NCBI GenBank assembly: GCA_963799105.1
Contig: CAWCVR010000002.1
Span: forward strand, 972,066 to 1,036,065
Reading direction: 5' to 3'
DNA from: CAWCVR01 sp963799105
Lineage (GTDB): Bacteria; Acidobacteriota; Terriglobia; Bryobacterales; Bryobacteraceae
Length of the DNA: 64,000 nucleotides
The position numbers and the translations under genes were made by a program. Below the pieces are notes generated by a model. That model was given only the letters and a program-made list of their open reading frames with translations, searched no databases and had not been told where the DNA came from. Shown one piece after another: positions 25,814 to 34,998 of the stretch. The first letter of the stretch is position 1, and every line of letters begins with the position of its first letter.

Positions 25814-26353
25814 TCAGAAGCCAGCATCGTTGATTTTCCAACGCAGCCAAACGTCGTTTTCCCATTTCGCCAGTTTGAGCTGCTTTCTGATCTGGCTGAT
25901 CCAGCCCATGTATTCCTCGCAACTGTCGGATTTGGTCCAGCAGCCATCTATTCCCGCTCTCTTGAGTACCACGCTGTCGATTGGACAGTGGGGAGGTATT
26001 TGAGCTTCGCCTAAGGCCCAGAGGTATTTCAGATATAGGTTGAATGCTTTTTGCGAGGTCCCGAACCGCAGCCGACTGCCATCTAAGAGCTCGCTGAATC
26101 TGTTCGACAAGCTATCGGCGATTCGCGCAATTGCGGCGCAGTGTCGTTCGTCAGAAACGGGCGGTTCCGTGCCCTTGTAGGCGTTTGCCTCATCGGATAG
26201 CAGCCTTGCCCATTCGGCTTTGAACTGCTCTCGCTGCTCGTAGTTTTCATCGTTCTTGTAGACCTTGTTCCGCTGGAGCGCAGCGTTGATCGACGACGTG
26301 AGGGCTTGTTCCCTGTTGCTGACACCGTCCACCTTTAGGAACAGGTCATTCAT
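25814..26353 (-). CDS. Hypothetical protein (179 aa), AT-rich for the region
   Basis: The ATG is preceded by AAGGTGA at a good spacing. The protein is rich in Asn, Lys and Tyr (QRNKVYKNDENYEQREQFKA, KAFNLYLKYLWALGEA, CWTKSDSCEEYMGWISQ), unlike the Ala/Arg/Gly-rich neighbours, and the DNA is visibly richer in A and T. There is no signal or membrane segment. I do not recognise the family. The composition suggests recent acquisition. It lies between a TA-like HTH gene and the NUDIX/polX pair. Confidence 0.65.
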   Translation of the reverse strand: MNDLFLKVDGVSNREQALTSSINAALQRNKVYKNDENYEQREQFKAEWARLLSDEANAYKGTEPPVSDERHCAAIARIADSLSNRFSELLDGSRLRFGTSQKAFNLYLKYLWALGEAQIPPHCPIDSVVLKRAGIDGCWTKSDSCEEYMGWISQIRKQLKLAKWENDVWLRWKINDAGF

Positions 26354-26467
26354 CGGTCTTCACCTTTTAGCCGGATCGGTCCTTGTTGACCCACGTCCAT
26401 ACCGAATGTAGTACATAACACCAGCGAATCCACTTCCATGCCGCGCACCGGCACAGGCGTTCCGCCC

Positions 26468-26980
26468 TCACCGCCGCATCAGATACCCGACCATCGTCTT
26501 GGCGTCTTCGATCTTGCGCGTGCGGATCATCTCGGCGATCTGCGCCCGAGTGAACCAGGCGGTTTCGATGCGCTCGTCTTCCATCGGCGTGGCGTCGCCG
26601 GCCGTCAAGTCCTGGGCCAGGAAGATGGTCATGCGCTCGCCGACGTATCCGGGGCTCACGAAAAACGACGCCAGGCGGGTCCACTTCTTCGCGCGGTATC
26701 CGGTCTCTTCCTTCAACTCGCGCCTGGCCGCCGCCAGGGGCGTTTCGCCGGGATCGAGGCGGCCGGCGGGCAATTCCCAGATCGACTTCCCCGCCGGCAG
26801 ACGGTATTGCCGCACCAGCAGGATGCGCCGCTTCTCATCCTCGGCCAGCATCACGGCCGAACCGCCATGACGAACCACCGAGCGCTTGATGGTGAAGCCG
26901 GTCTTGGGATCGACGGCTTCATCCTCGGTCACGCGGAAGAGTCCGCAATTGTAAACTTCACGGGAAGAGACGATTTTCAT
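26468..26980 (-). CDS. nudF: NUDIX hydrolase, ADP-ribose pyrophosphatase type
   Basis: 170 residues. The complete Nudix box lies at residues 73-95: GRLDPGETPLAAARRELKEE with the final TGYR. The flanks (GSAVMLAEDEKRRILLVRQYR, SIWELPAGRL, FFVSPGYVGERMTIFLAQDL) match ADP-ribose pyrophosphatases. It should hydrolyse ADP-ribose to AMP and ribose-5-phosphate. The start overlaps the polX stop by four bases (ATGA), so it is coupled to polX; a link with repair or nucleotide-pool cleaning is inference. Confidence 0.9.
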   Translation of the reverse strand: MKIVSSREVYNCGLFRVTEDEAVDPKTGFTIKRSVVRHGGSAVMLAEDEKRRILLVRQYRLPAGKSIWELPAGRLDPGETPLAAARRELKEETGYRAKKWTRLASFFVSPGYVGERMTIFLAQDLTAGDATPMEDERIETAWFTRAQIAEMIRTRKIEDAKTMVGYLMRR

Positions 26981-28707
26981 GTTGTCCTTGCTCGCAGGGC
27001 CGCTTCGAAGCGGTCCAGCGGCAGCGTATTGAGAATGTCCTCGGGTCCCAGCCATGCGCGGCGCGCGGTCAGAACGCCGTAGCGCATCTGGTCGAGCTGC
27101 CGGGGATGGTGGGCGTCGGTCGAAATGGTGAACCGCGCGCCTTTGGCCCTGGCGGCGCGGGCCATGACGCCGCTCAGATCCAACCGCTCGGGGCTGGCGT
27201 TGATTTCGAGGCGCACGCCGCGGCGCACGGCCTCCGCCACCACCCGGTCGAAATCGAAGGTGAAGGGCTCGCGATGCAGCAGGATGCGGCCGGTGGGGTG
27301 GCCCAGAATCCGCAGGTGCGGACACTCGAGGGCGCGCAGCAGGCGATCGGTCATCTCCGCCGACTCCATGTTCATGTGGCTGTGGACGCTGCCAATCACC
27401 AGGTCCAATTCGGCCAGCGCGTCGCCGGCCAGGTCCATGGAGCCGTCGCGCAGAATGTCGCACTCGATGCCGGAGAAGATGCGGATCGCGAGGCCGTCGC
27501 GGTTCCTCTTGCGCACCTGCCGCGCGAAGGCCACCACGCGCTTTTCGTCCAGCCCGTTGGCCATGGCCAGCGCCTTCGAGTGGTCGGTGATGGCGATGTA
27601 CTGGTAGCCGCGGGCCAGCGCGGCTTCGGCCATCTCGTCGAGCGAGGCGCGGCCATCGGTCTCGGTGGTGTGCATGTGCAGGTCGCCGCGGATGTCGCGC
27701 TCTTCCACCAGGAGGGGCAACCGGCCCTCGGCGGCGGCTTCCACCTCGCCCGAATTCTCGCGCAACTCGGGCGGTATCCAGGGCAGGCCGAGCGCCTCAT
27801 AGACGCCGGCCTCGGTTTCGCCAGCCACCTTGGCATCGTCCTCCACGCGGAAAAGGCCATACTCGCTGAGCTTCAGGCCCATGCGCACGGCGCGCGTGCG
27901 GATGGCCACGTTATGGTCCTTGCTGCCGGTGAAGTACTGCAAGGCTGCGCCGAAGCTGGCGGGAGCGAGCGCGCGGACGTCCACTTGCAGGCCGTCACGG
28001 ACCTTGGCGCTGGCCTTGTTTTCGCCGTGTCCCAGGACCTCCTGGACGCCGGGCCAGGCGATGAAGCGGTCGAGGGCCGCTTGGGCGGCCGGGCCGGTAA
28101 CCAGCAGGTCGAGGTCGCCCACGGTCTCGCGGCCGCGACGCAGGCTGCCGGCGGGGGTGATAGCCTCCACCCCGGGCGTCTCGCCCAGCAGCGCCGTCAG
28201 TTCCGCGGCCACGCCTTCGGCAAAATTGAGCAGGTAGCGGCCGCTGTGCATGCGGTATTGCGCGATGCTGCGCAGCACCTTCTCCTCCAGCTTGGCGCCC
28301 ATGCGCGGCAGCACGCGGAGTTTCCGTTCCACGCACAAACGCTCGAGCTCGTCGATGGTGCTGATGCGGTAGTGCTGGAGGATCAGCGCGATGCTCTTGG
28401 GGCCGAGTCCCTGGATCTTGAGGAACTCGAGCGCCGTGGGCGGAAAGGTCTGGAGCAGCAGGTCGCGCCGCTCGCAGCTCCCGCGCTCGACGATCTCCCC
28501 CAGCGCGTGCGCGAGGCCCTTGCCGATGCCGGGAATGGCGGTGACCTGGCGCGCGGGGTCCTTCAGGATATCCACGATGCGCTCGGGGTATCCCTCCACC
28601 GCGGCGGCGCCGTTCCGATAGCTGCGGATGCGGAACGGATCCTCCGCCGCGATCTCCATCAGATCGGCGGTTTCCTGAAGGATGCGCGCGATTTCCCGAT
28701 TTTCCAC
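26977..28707 (-). CDS. polX: Family X DNA polymerase with PHP exonuclease domain
   Basis: 576 residues. N-terminal HhH region (VTAIPGIGKGLAHALGEIVERG, IQGLGPKSIALILQHYRI) and the palm with GSLRRGRETVGDLDLLV, where the two catalytic aspartates lie. The C-terminal PHP domain has DLHMHTTETDGRASLDEM, YQYIAITDHSKAL, GIECDILRDG and VIGSVHSHMNM, the metal ligands of a 3'-5' exonuclease. This two-activity protein acts in gap-filling repair. GTG start after AGGAG. TACAAT lies 17 bases upstream of the start. Confidence 0.95.
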   Translation of the reverse strand: MENREIARILQETADLMEIAAEDPFRIRSYRNGAAAVEGYPERIVDILKDPARQVTAIPGIGKGLAHALGEIVERGSCERRDLLLQTFPPTALEFLKIQGLGPKSIALILQHYRISTIDELERLCVERKLRVLPRMGAKLEEKVLRSIAQYRMHSGRYLLNFAEGVAAELTALLGETPGVEAITPAGSLRRGRETVGDLDLLVTGPAAQAALDRFIAWPGVQEVLGHGENKASAKVRDGLQVDVRALAPASFGAALQYFTGSKDHNVAIRTRAVRMGLKLSEYGLFRVEDDAKVAGETEAGVYEALGLPWIPPELRENSGEVEAAAEGRLPLLVEERDIRGDLHMHTTETDGRASLDEMAEAALARGYQYIAITDHSKALAMANGLDEKRVVAFARQVRKRNRDGLAIRIFSGIECDILRDGSMDLAGDALAELDLVIGSVHSHMNMESAEMTDRLLRALECPHLRILGHPTGRILLHREPFTFDFDRVVAEAVRRGVRLEINASPERLDLSGVMARAARAKGARFTISTDAHHPRQLDQMRYGVLTARRAWLGPEDILNTLPLDRFEAALRARTT

Positions 28708-28723
28708 GCCGGCTCCTGGAACA

Positions 28724-28729
28724 ATTGTA
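28724..28729 (-). promoter_or_regulatory. -10 box TACAAT of polX-nudF
   Basis: TACAAT 16 bases before the GTG start, with AGGAG in between; an ordinary leadered transcript, unlike the leaderless set. Confidence 0.45.
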
Positions 28730-28770
28730 CGGTGACGCGCGCCTCCGCCGGAAGCCGGTTCACGAACGCC

Positions 28771-31700
28771 TTACTGCACCGCGACCGTCACGCCGGGCTG
28801 GCTGCTGCCGCTGCCCACCTTAATTACGAGCGAAGCCGGACCCGAGGGGGTACCTGGCGGAATCACCAGGTCCACCTGCATGACGCCCGAAACGAACCCC
28901 GGCGCCTCCCCGAAGAAGGTGATGTTGGCAGGCTGGTTGTTCACCAGCGCCGCCACGGCCAGCAGGGGGACCGGAAGCATGGAGATGGAGCAGGCCGAGC
29001 CGGACGGGCAGTTTACCTTGCCGGTCACACCTTGCGGCGAGGTCTGGCCTTCACCGGTCATGTAGATCTGGATCGTGGAGCCGGCGGCTGCCGGCCGGAA
29101 TCCCGCCGCGGTTCCGTTGTAGCTGGAATCGGAATTCAGAATCGCCCCCTGGCCGGCGCCGGCGCCGATGGTGAAGATCCCCGGAGCCGTGGCTGCCTGG
29201 GTCAGCAGATACGTGTTGGACGACTGGCCCATGTACTTTACCTCGACGTACGGTTGGGTCAGTTGCGCCAGTTCGTACGGCACCACGCAGTTGATCTGGG
29301 AGGCGCTCACGTAGGTCAGCGGCGCGGGATATCCATTGAAGAGAACCTGCACGTTGCCCAGTGTGGTGGCCACTTTGCCGGTGGTGGGGTCGATGGCCGT
29401 TTGTAACGGGGATGCGGGTCCCAGGCCGGTTCCAAAGACGGTAACGATCTCGCCCGGCGAGACCACCCCTACCGGTCCGTTCGAAAGGCTGGCCGCGCTC
29501 TGCAATGAAGTAATGGTGGGGAACGGGGCCGTGACCGTCATACTCACGGCGATGCTGGAGGTACCGGTTGCCGAGCCGGTTCCCTGGACCAGAATCGTGC
29601 CCGTGTACGAGGTGCCGGCCGCCAGGCCGGACGGGTTCACCGACACGCTGAGCACATCCGGAGTGGTCCCGCCGAGCTTGTTGACCGAGAGCCAGCCGCT
29701 TCCGGATATGGTGGACGCCTGCGCGGTGTAGGTCAATCCCGTCGCGCTGCCGTTCACCTGCACGGCCTGGGACGCGGGGATCGATCCGCCCAGTTGGTAG
29801 GAAAAGGTCAACTGGAGCGGGGTCGCCGCAACGTTCGCCACCCCTTGCACGGTCAGGGTGACGGGAATGGAGAGGACGCTCCCGCCGGTGGGAGCGATGT
29901 TGACGGTCCCGGAATACTGACCCGCCGGAAGCGACGCGGGACTCACACTCACCACCACGGTCGCCTGCGTCTGCCCCGTCGTGCCGCCATTCACGGTATT
30001 CACGGCCGCCGCCAGCCAACTGCCCGTGCCGCCGCTCACGGCGGTTGACACCGTGAAGGCAATCTGGCCGGTGCCGGACGCCTGGTTGGATATCAGCAGG
30101 CTCTGGCTGGAGGGAATCGTCCCGCCGGCCTGGTAGGTGAAGGTCAATGACGACTGGCTGGAAACTACGTTCCCGCCGCCGCTGCCCGACGTGCTTACCA
30201 CGAAGGTGACCTGGGCGGTGGCCTGGCTCCCGCCCCCGCTTACCGTAACCGTGCCGGAATACGTCCCAGCCGCCAGACCGCCCGGATTCGCAATTACGGT
30301 GATGTAGGTTGCGGCGGTTGTAGCGGTGCCTCCCGAGGGCGTCACCGAGAGCCAACTGCCGGCACTGCTGGCCGTAGCCGTAAACGAAGTCGTGTTACTG
30401 GCCGTGACACCCAGCAGCGAGGATGTGGTGGAGCCGTTAACCGTCCCGTTCAGGTTGACCGACGACTGCGAAAAGGCGAGACCGCTGGATACCTGGCTGC
30501 CGCCGACCGACAGCACCACCGGGACCAAAAGCGGCGAATTCGGCGCCGTCGGGGTGGTGATCGAAACCGTCGTGGAGTACAGCCCGTTGGGCAGGTTCGA
30601 CGCGGTGAAAACCAGCGGAAACAGCGAATTGTTGGGCGTCGAACCCAACGTCTGGTTCAGTTGCAACCAGGTCGTGGTGGCGGGGATGCTGGCCTGCAAG
30701 TTCATGCTCGAGGAGTCGCTGGTGTAGATGTATAGATTGGGCACGGACCCCAGGTTGCCCGCGTTTTCGGTGACGTTTACAGTGCCCCCGCCTCCCGGAC
30801 CGCCGGCGGCGGCAAAGATGATGGGGGCGTTATAAACCGTCAGGGAAACGGCCACCGACGTGGAGCCCGACGCCGATTGGATCAACACCGTCCCACTATA
30901 AGGACCCGCCGCCAGACCGTTCGGGTTCACGGCCACCTGGAGCGACGCCGGGTTGGCGGTTCCGCCCGAGGATCCGGACGCCGTGCCGACGCTCAGCCAT
31001 TGCGATCCGGCCGTCACGGTGGCCGAGTAGCCTCCCTGGTCGGCGATCGTCACATATTGCGGACCGATGGCCGTCGGGTGGTTGACGTCGGCGGAGAAAG
31101 CCAGCGTAGTGGGAGCCACTACGGCGCCGCCGCCGCCACCGCCGCCACCGACCACCAGGTTCGCCTGGATGGTGGCCTGGCTGATGGCTCCGTTGGCGGT
31201 CACCGACACCGTCAGCGAGCCCGAGTACGTCCCCGTGGAAAGTCCGGTGGAGTTCCCGTAGATCGTCACGCCGGCCGGGGTTCCGGCGGTGATGCTGCCG
31301 GAGCTGGGAGACACGCTGAAGCAACTACCACAGGTGGCGTTGGACACGCTGGCGGACCAGGCCCCACTGACCGTCGAATTCACCGTGACGGTGGTCTGAG
31401 CGCAGCAACCCGCATTGAGCGCCGAACTCATCGTCGCGGGGCTGGGGGTCACGGTTACCGTGCCCGTACCGCCGCCGCCGCTTCCGTTGTAGGTAACAGA
31501 GAAGACTGTGGAATGGCCAGCGGCATCCGAGACGTTGACCGTACCCTGGGTACCCGCCACGGGAGTGGTGGCGGACTTGTTGTACATAGCTATGAACCCG
31601 GTAGAGGTCGAGATGCTGTACAGCGCGGACCCGGGCGTAAAATACGAAGGTGCGCCGGGATAGCTCAGAATAATCCATGGGCTGGACGCGCTCACCACGG

Positions 31701-32553
31701 CGCTGAAACTGGTCGTGCCGGCGGTGACCGCGACGGTCGTCGAGGGCAAGCTCCCACCCGGCGTGTAGCTCCAGTTCACCGAGGGCGGCGTGAGGGTCAC
31801 CACCGTGCTGGCGATCACAGTGTAGTAGACCGGAATCGAAAGGGTCCCCGACGCGTAGTTGAGCGTGACGCTTGAGTTGTACTGACCGGCCGCCATGCCG
31901 CTGGAGTTGAACTGCAAACTCAGCGTGGCCGTGGTGCTGGAGGTCACCGTCAAACCGGTGACCGAGACCGTGAGCCACGTCGCTGGAGTGGTCGAGCCCA
32001 GAGAGAAGGAGACGGCGGTTGTACTGCCGGTGGAGATGGTAACCTGCTGCGTCGTGTTCGGACCGGCGGAGTTGTCCGTAGTCACGGAACTGGGGGTGGA
32101 ATAGAGCGAAGCGGTGCCACCTCCGCCACCACCGCCGCCGTAAGCGGAGTAAGTGACGGTGACAGTGACGTCGGTCACACCGGCGGGAGAAGTCGCGTGG
32201 AAGGTGACCGTGGCCGTGTTGTCCGTCGGAACTTGCGCGGCCTGAAAACCGACCCTGCCCGGCGTGGTCAGGCCGTTCACGGGGTTGGTGAATTGAGGGT
32301 AGCCGTTGATGGAAATCCACGGAGTCGGCTGATCGGCGGGATAGACGACCGTGGCGGAGTACGTAATCGTGCTTCCGTCGCTCGAAGTGACATTCACGTT
32401 CCCGCCTTGGCTCCCGACCAGGGAGACGGAATTGGTATCCAGTTGGAAGGACGTGGTGGCGAGAGCGAGGCCCGGCGCCAGAAGCAGCAGCGCGGCGGCC
32501 AGGATGGGAAGAGCGATCTTCGAAATCGGGATTCGATTGTGCACGGCGTCCAT
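28771..32553 (-). CDS. Large secreted Ig-like repeat protein with Solibacter-type C-terminal domain
   Basis: 1,260 residues from the ATG of MDAVHNRIPISKIALPILAA; GAGGA 8 bases upstream supports this start over an ATG 5 codons earlier. A signal peptide is followed by about ten beta-sandwich repeats of 80-100 residues. Each has an SWLSV or TWLTV core and an end such as GTYSGTVTVSGG, as in BACON and related bacterial Ig-like domains. Short glycine runs separate some repeats. The last about 230 residues (SNGPVGVVSPGEIVTVFGTG, then YVSASQINCVVPYELA and FTIGAGAGQGAILN) form the Solibacter-type C-terminal domain. Likely an extracellular adhesin or scaffold; no enzyme is visible. Probably downstream in the same transcription unit as the two MFS/spermidine-synthase genes. 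Confidence 0.85.
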   Translation of the reverse strand: MDAVHNRIPISKIALPILAAALLLLAPGLALATTSFQLDTNSVSLVGSQGGNVNVTSSDGSTITYSATVVYPADQPTPWISINGYPQFTNPVNGLTTPGRVGFQAAQVPTDNTATVTFHATSPAGVTDVTVTVTYSAYGGGGGGGGTASLYSTPSSVTTDNSAGPNTTQQVTISTGSTTAVSFSLGSTTPATWLTVSVTGLTVTSSTTATLSLQFNSSGMAAGQYNSSVTLNYASGTLSIPVYYTVIASTVVTLTPPSVNWSYTPGGSLPSTTVAVTAGTTSFSAVVSASSPWIILSYPGAPSYFTPGSALYSISTSTGFIAMYNKSATTPVAGTQGTVNVSDAAGHSTVFSVTYNGSGGGGTGTVTVTPSPATMSSALNAGCCAQTTVTVNSTVSGAWSASVSNATCGSCFSVSPSSGSITAGTPAGVTIYGNSTGLSTGTYSGSLTVSVTANGAISQATIQANLVVGGGGGGGGAVVAPTTLAFSADVNHPTAIGPQYVTIADQGGYSATVTAGSQWLSVGTASGSSGGTANPASLQVAVNPNGLAAGPYSGTVLIQSASGSTSVAVSLTVYNAPIIFAAAGGPGGGGTVNVTENAGNLGSVPNLYIYTSDSSSMNLQASIPATTTWLQLNQTLGSTPNNSLFPLVFTASNLPNGLYSTTVSITTPTAPNSPLLVPVVLSVGGSQVSSGLAFSQSSVNLNGTVNGSTTSSLLGVTASNTTSFTATASSAGSWLSVTPSGGTATTAATYITVIANPGGLAAGTYSGTVTVSGGGSQATAQVTFVVSTSGSGGGNVVSSQSSLTFTYQAGGTIPSSQSLLISNQASGTGQIAFTVSTAVSGGTGSWLAAAVNTVNGGTTGQTQATVVVSVSPASLPAGQYSGTVNIAPTGGSVLSIPVTLTVQGVANVAATPLQLTFSYQLGGSIPASQAVQVNGSATGLTYTAQASTISGSGWLSVNKLGGTTPDVLSVSVNPSGLAAGTSYTGTILVQGTGSATGTSSIAVSMTVTAPFPTITSLQSAASLSNGPVGVVSPGEIVTVFGTGLGPASPLQTAIDPTTGKVATTLGNVQVLFNGYPAPLTYVSASQINCVVPYELAQLTQPYVEVKYMGQSSNTYLLTQAATAPGIFTIGAGAGQGAILNSDSSYNGTAAGFRPAAAGSTIQIYMTGEGQTSPQGVTGKVNCPSGSACSISMLPVPLLAVAALVNNQPANITFFGEAPGFVSGVMQVDLVIPPGTPSGPASLVIKVGSGSSQPGVTVAVQ

Positions 32554-32667
32554 GGTGGGTTTCCTCATAAGACAGACTGGTGATTCGGCCTCACGTGGCT
32601 GAGAAACAGACATCTCTCAGACTCACAATAACAGGGGATATAGGAACGCGGCGATCCTATTATACCT

Positions 32668-34971
32668 TTATTTTTTCAAAATCCGATACAAGTTGCTGTA
32701 GTCGTCTGTCCACAAACGCACGGTTCGAGAGGACGCAAGTTCCGTCGAACTGGAAATCACTTCGGAGTCGAAGCCGGGGCTGGGAGCGGTCACCAGCACC
32801 CAGGTGGCTCCGAACACCTCCAGGGCGTTGTCGTCAACCGTGTCCACCAGGCGTGCGACGTGACCCGTGGCCTTCGTCTCGCCTTCGATCACCGGCCGCA
32901 GATCCAGGTAACGGTTGGAGATATGAACGGCTAGAATCCCATCCGGCTTGAGATGACGGAAATACAGTTGCATCGCCTCCCGGGTGAGGAGGTGAACGGG
33001 AATGGAATCGCTGGAGAAGGCGTCCACGGCCAGCACGTCGAGATGCTGGGGCGGCTCGCGCTCGAGCGACAGACGGGCGTCGCCCATGGCCACCTCCACC
33101 TGGCAGGGGCAATCGTTCAGAAACGTGAACTGGCCGGCGGCGCCGGCGTTGGAAATCCGGAACACCAGGGGATTGATCTCGTAGAACCGGTAGTAGTCGC
33201 CGAGGCGGCCATAGGCGGCAATGGTGCCGGTGCCCAGGCCGATCACTCCCACGCGGATGGCGCGCGACCTGCCCCGGTCGCGGATGGCAAGTCCGACGCC
33301 GGAATCGGGTCCGTAGTACGTGGTGGGCTGATCGCGCCGCCCCGGGTAGAGAAACTGCTCGCCATGATTGATGGTTCCGTTGGTCAGGCGGCGGACGGAC
33401 CAGAAATCCTCAGCCGGTCCGGTGTCGGTGACTTTCAGGCCGCCGTAGAAATTGCGGATCATCAGCTTGTGGCCGGTGGTGGATTGGCCCACCTGATACG
33501 CCAGGTACCCGGCAATCAGCAGTGCCACTGCTTCAATGCCGAAAGTGGCGCGCCCGCCCATGGACCGGATCCAGGCGAGTTTCCAATCGGCGCGCAGCAC
33601 GGCCAGGACCCATACGGAGACTATCAGGAAGGCCACCTGGATGGCATAGTCATCGAAACTGTTGGGCGGCGTCCATTTCGGGGCGGCCCAGTGCGCCAGA
33701 TGATCAGCCCAGCCGATGACGCGCTCACGGCTGCCGTACCCGAAATACCCGGTCAATCCCACCACGGCGGCCGCGGTCACGGTCCGCACCGGGGGCAGGA
33801 AGAGGCGGAACCACGGCGGATCGGGACCCGCGCGCAGCGCGAGGAGCGTGAGCACGGCGCAACCGATCAAGGCGAGCGGAAACTCGTAGAAACCATTGAA
33901 AACGTGGGGCGCCACGAAGGCCACCAGGATTCCTCCCAGGGCGCCGCCAGCCGAGATGGTGAGGTAGAAGTGGGTGAGGTACCGGGGATCGGGCTTGAGC
34001 CGGACGAGTTCTCCGTGGCAGACCATACAGCAGGAGAACAGCCCCAGGAGGAAAATCATAACCACCACGTAGATGGGCGCCTTGTCGAAGCCTTCCATGG
34101 CCATTGCCATGGCGCCCAGAGAGACCGCCAGCAGCGGCAGGTACGGAAACCTGGAATACCATCCGCGGCCGTCGAAGCAGAGGATGAAGCTCAACAGGTA
34201 GATGCTCAGGGGAGCGATCCACAGCAGCGGGATGGCCGCTATGTTCTGCGAAATGTGGTTGGTAACGGCCAGGAGCAGGGCCGAGGCGCAGGCCGGCAGG
34301 AGGAGCCAGAACACGTATTGGCGGGGCACGGGAGCGGGGATGGGACCGGCTGGGGCAACCTCGGGTTCGGCGTCCGCCTGGGGCGCGGTCCCGGAACGGA
34401 TGGCGGTGAAGGCGCACAGCCCGAGAAACACGCAATACCCCACGGACCACATGCCCGCCTGCCGGTGCGAGCCGAAAACCGGTTCGAACAGGAACGGGTA
34501 GCTCAGCAGGGCGAACATGCTCCCCACATTCGAGAGAGCGTACAGGCGGTAGGGCATGGCGCCGCGGCGCTGGCGCGCGTACCAGGCCTGCAGCAGGGGT
34601 CCGGTGGTGGAGAGCAGAAAATAGGGAAGACCGACGGACACGCCCAGCAGGCCGAGGATTCCCCAGGTGGGGTCTGCCGTGGCCGAGGGATTCCAGGCGG
34701 CCGACGGGTACACGGGCATTACGGCTAGAGCCAGCAGGCTGAGCGTCAGTAACCCTACGTGCAGGAACATCTGCGTTCGCGGCTTGAGGTAGCGGATGGA
34801 GGCGTGCGCATAGAGGTACCCCAGCAGGAGCACCAACTGGAAGAAGAGCAGGCACGTGGCCCACACGGCGGCGCTTCCGCCGAACCAGGGCAGAATGATC
34901 TTGGCAATCACGGGCTGCACCTGGAACAGCAGGAAGGCGCTCAGCAGGATCGTCAGTGCATATAGGAGCAT
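32668..34971 (-). CDS. Fused MFS-like membrane / spermidine-synthase-like protein (copy 1)
   Basis: 767 residues. Residues 1-440 are about eleven transmembrane helices (LYALTILLSAFLLFQVQPVIAK, LPYFLLSTTGPLLQAWYARQ). The C-terminal third is a Rossmann SAM-type domain like spermidine synthase: VGVIGLGTGTIAAYGRLGDY, FYEINPLV, VAMGDARLSLERE and DVLAVDAFSSDSIPVHLLT. This fusion is common in Acidobacteria and its substrate is unknown; polyamine transfer coupled to transport is a guess. GAGAGGAAT precedes the ATG. It directly follows a paralogue (34999-37284) by 27 bases; the LPWFGGSAAVW, ISNRYLDLRPV and INHGEQFL motifs are identical or nearly so in both. Confidence 0.88.
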   Translation of the reverse strand: MLLYALTILLSAFLLFQVQPVIAKIILPWFGGSAAVWATCLLFFQLVLLLGYLYAHASIRYLKPRTQMFLHVGLLTLSLLALAVMPVYPSAAWNPSATADPTWGILGLLGVSVGLPYFLLSTTGPLLQAWYARQRRGAMPYRLYALSNVGSMFALLSYPFLFEPVFGSHRQAGMWSVGYCVFLGLCAFTAIRSGTAPQADAEPEVAPAGPIPAPVPRQYVFWLLLPACASALLLAVTNHISQNIAAIPLLWIAPLSIYLLSFILCFDGRGWYSRFPYLPLLAVSLGAMAMAMEGFDKAPIYVVVMIFLLGLFSCCMVCHGELVRLKPDPRYLTHFYLTISAGGALGGILVAFVAPHVFNGFYEFPLALIGCAVLTLLALRAGPDPPWFRLFLPPVRTVTAAAVVGLTGYFGYGSRERVIGWADHLAHWAAPKWTPPNSFDDYAIQVAFLIVSVWVLAVLRADWKLAWIRSMGGRATFGIEAVALLIAGYLAYQVGQSTTGHKLMIRNFYGGLKVTDTGPAEDFWSVRRLTNGTINHGEQFLYPGRRDQPTTYYGPDSGVGLAIRDRGRSRAIRVGVIGLGTGTIAAYGRLGDYYRFYEINPLVFRISNAGAAGQFTFLNDCPCQVEVAMGDARLSLEREPPQHLDVLAVDAFSSDSIPVHLLTREAMQLYFRHLKPDGILAVHISNRYLDLRPVIEGETKATGHVARLVDTVDDNALEVFGATWVLVTAPSPGFDSEVISSSTELASSRTVRLWTDDYSNLYRILKK

Positions 34972-34998
34972 GATTCCTCTCTCAGGCCGAGGCCACTC

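Noticed and set aside
31118..31154. Glycine codon runs (CCGCC repeats) in the Ig-like gene as a regulatory repeat
   Set aside because: They encode in-frame Gly linkers between domains.
29051..31875. Long plus- and minus-strand frames inside the large Ig-like protein gene
   Set aside because: GC-rich antisense shadows with Arg/Gly/His-rich low-complexity products, no start signals.
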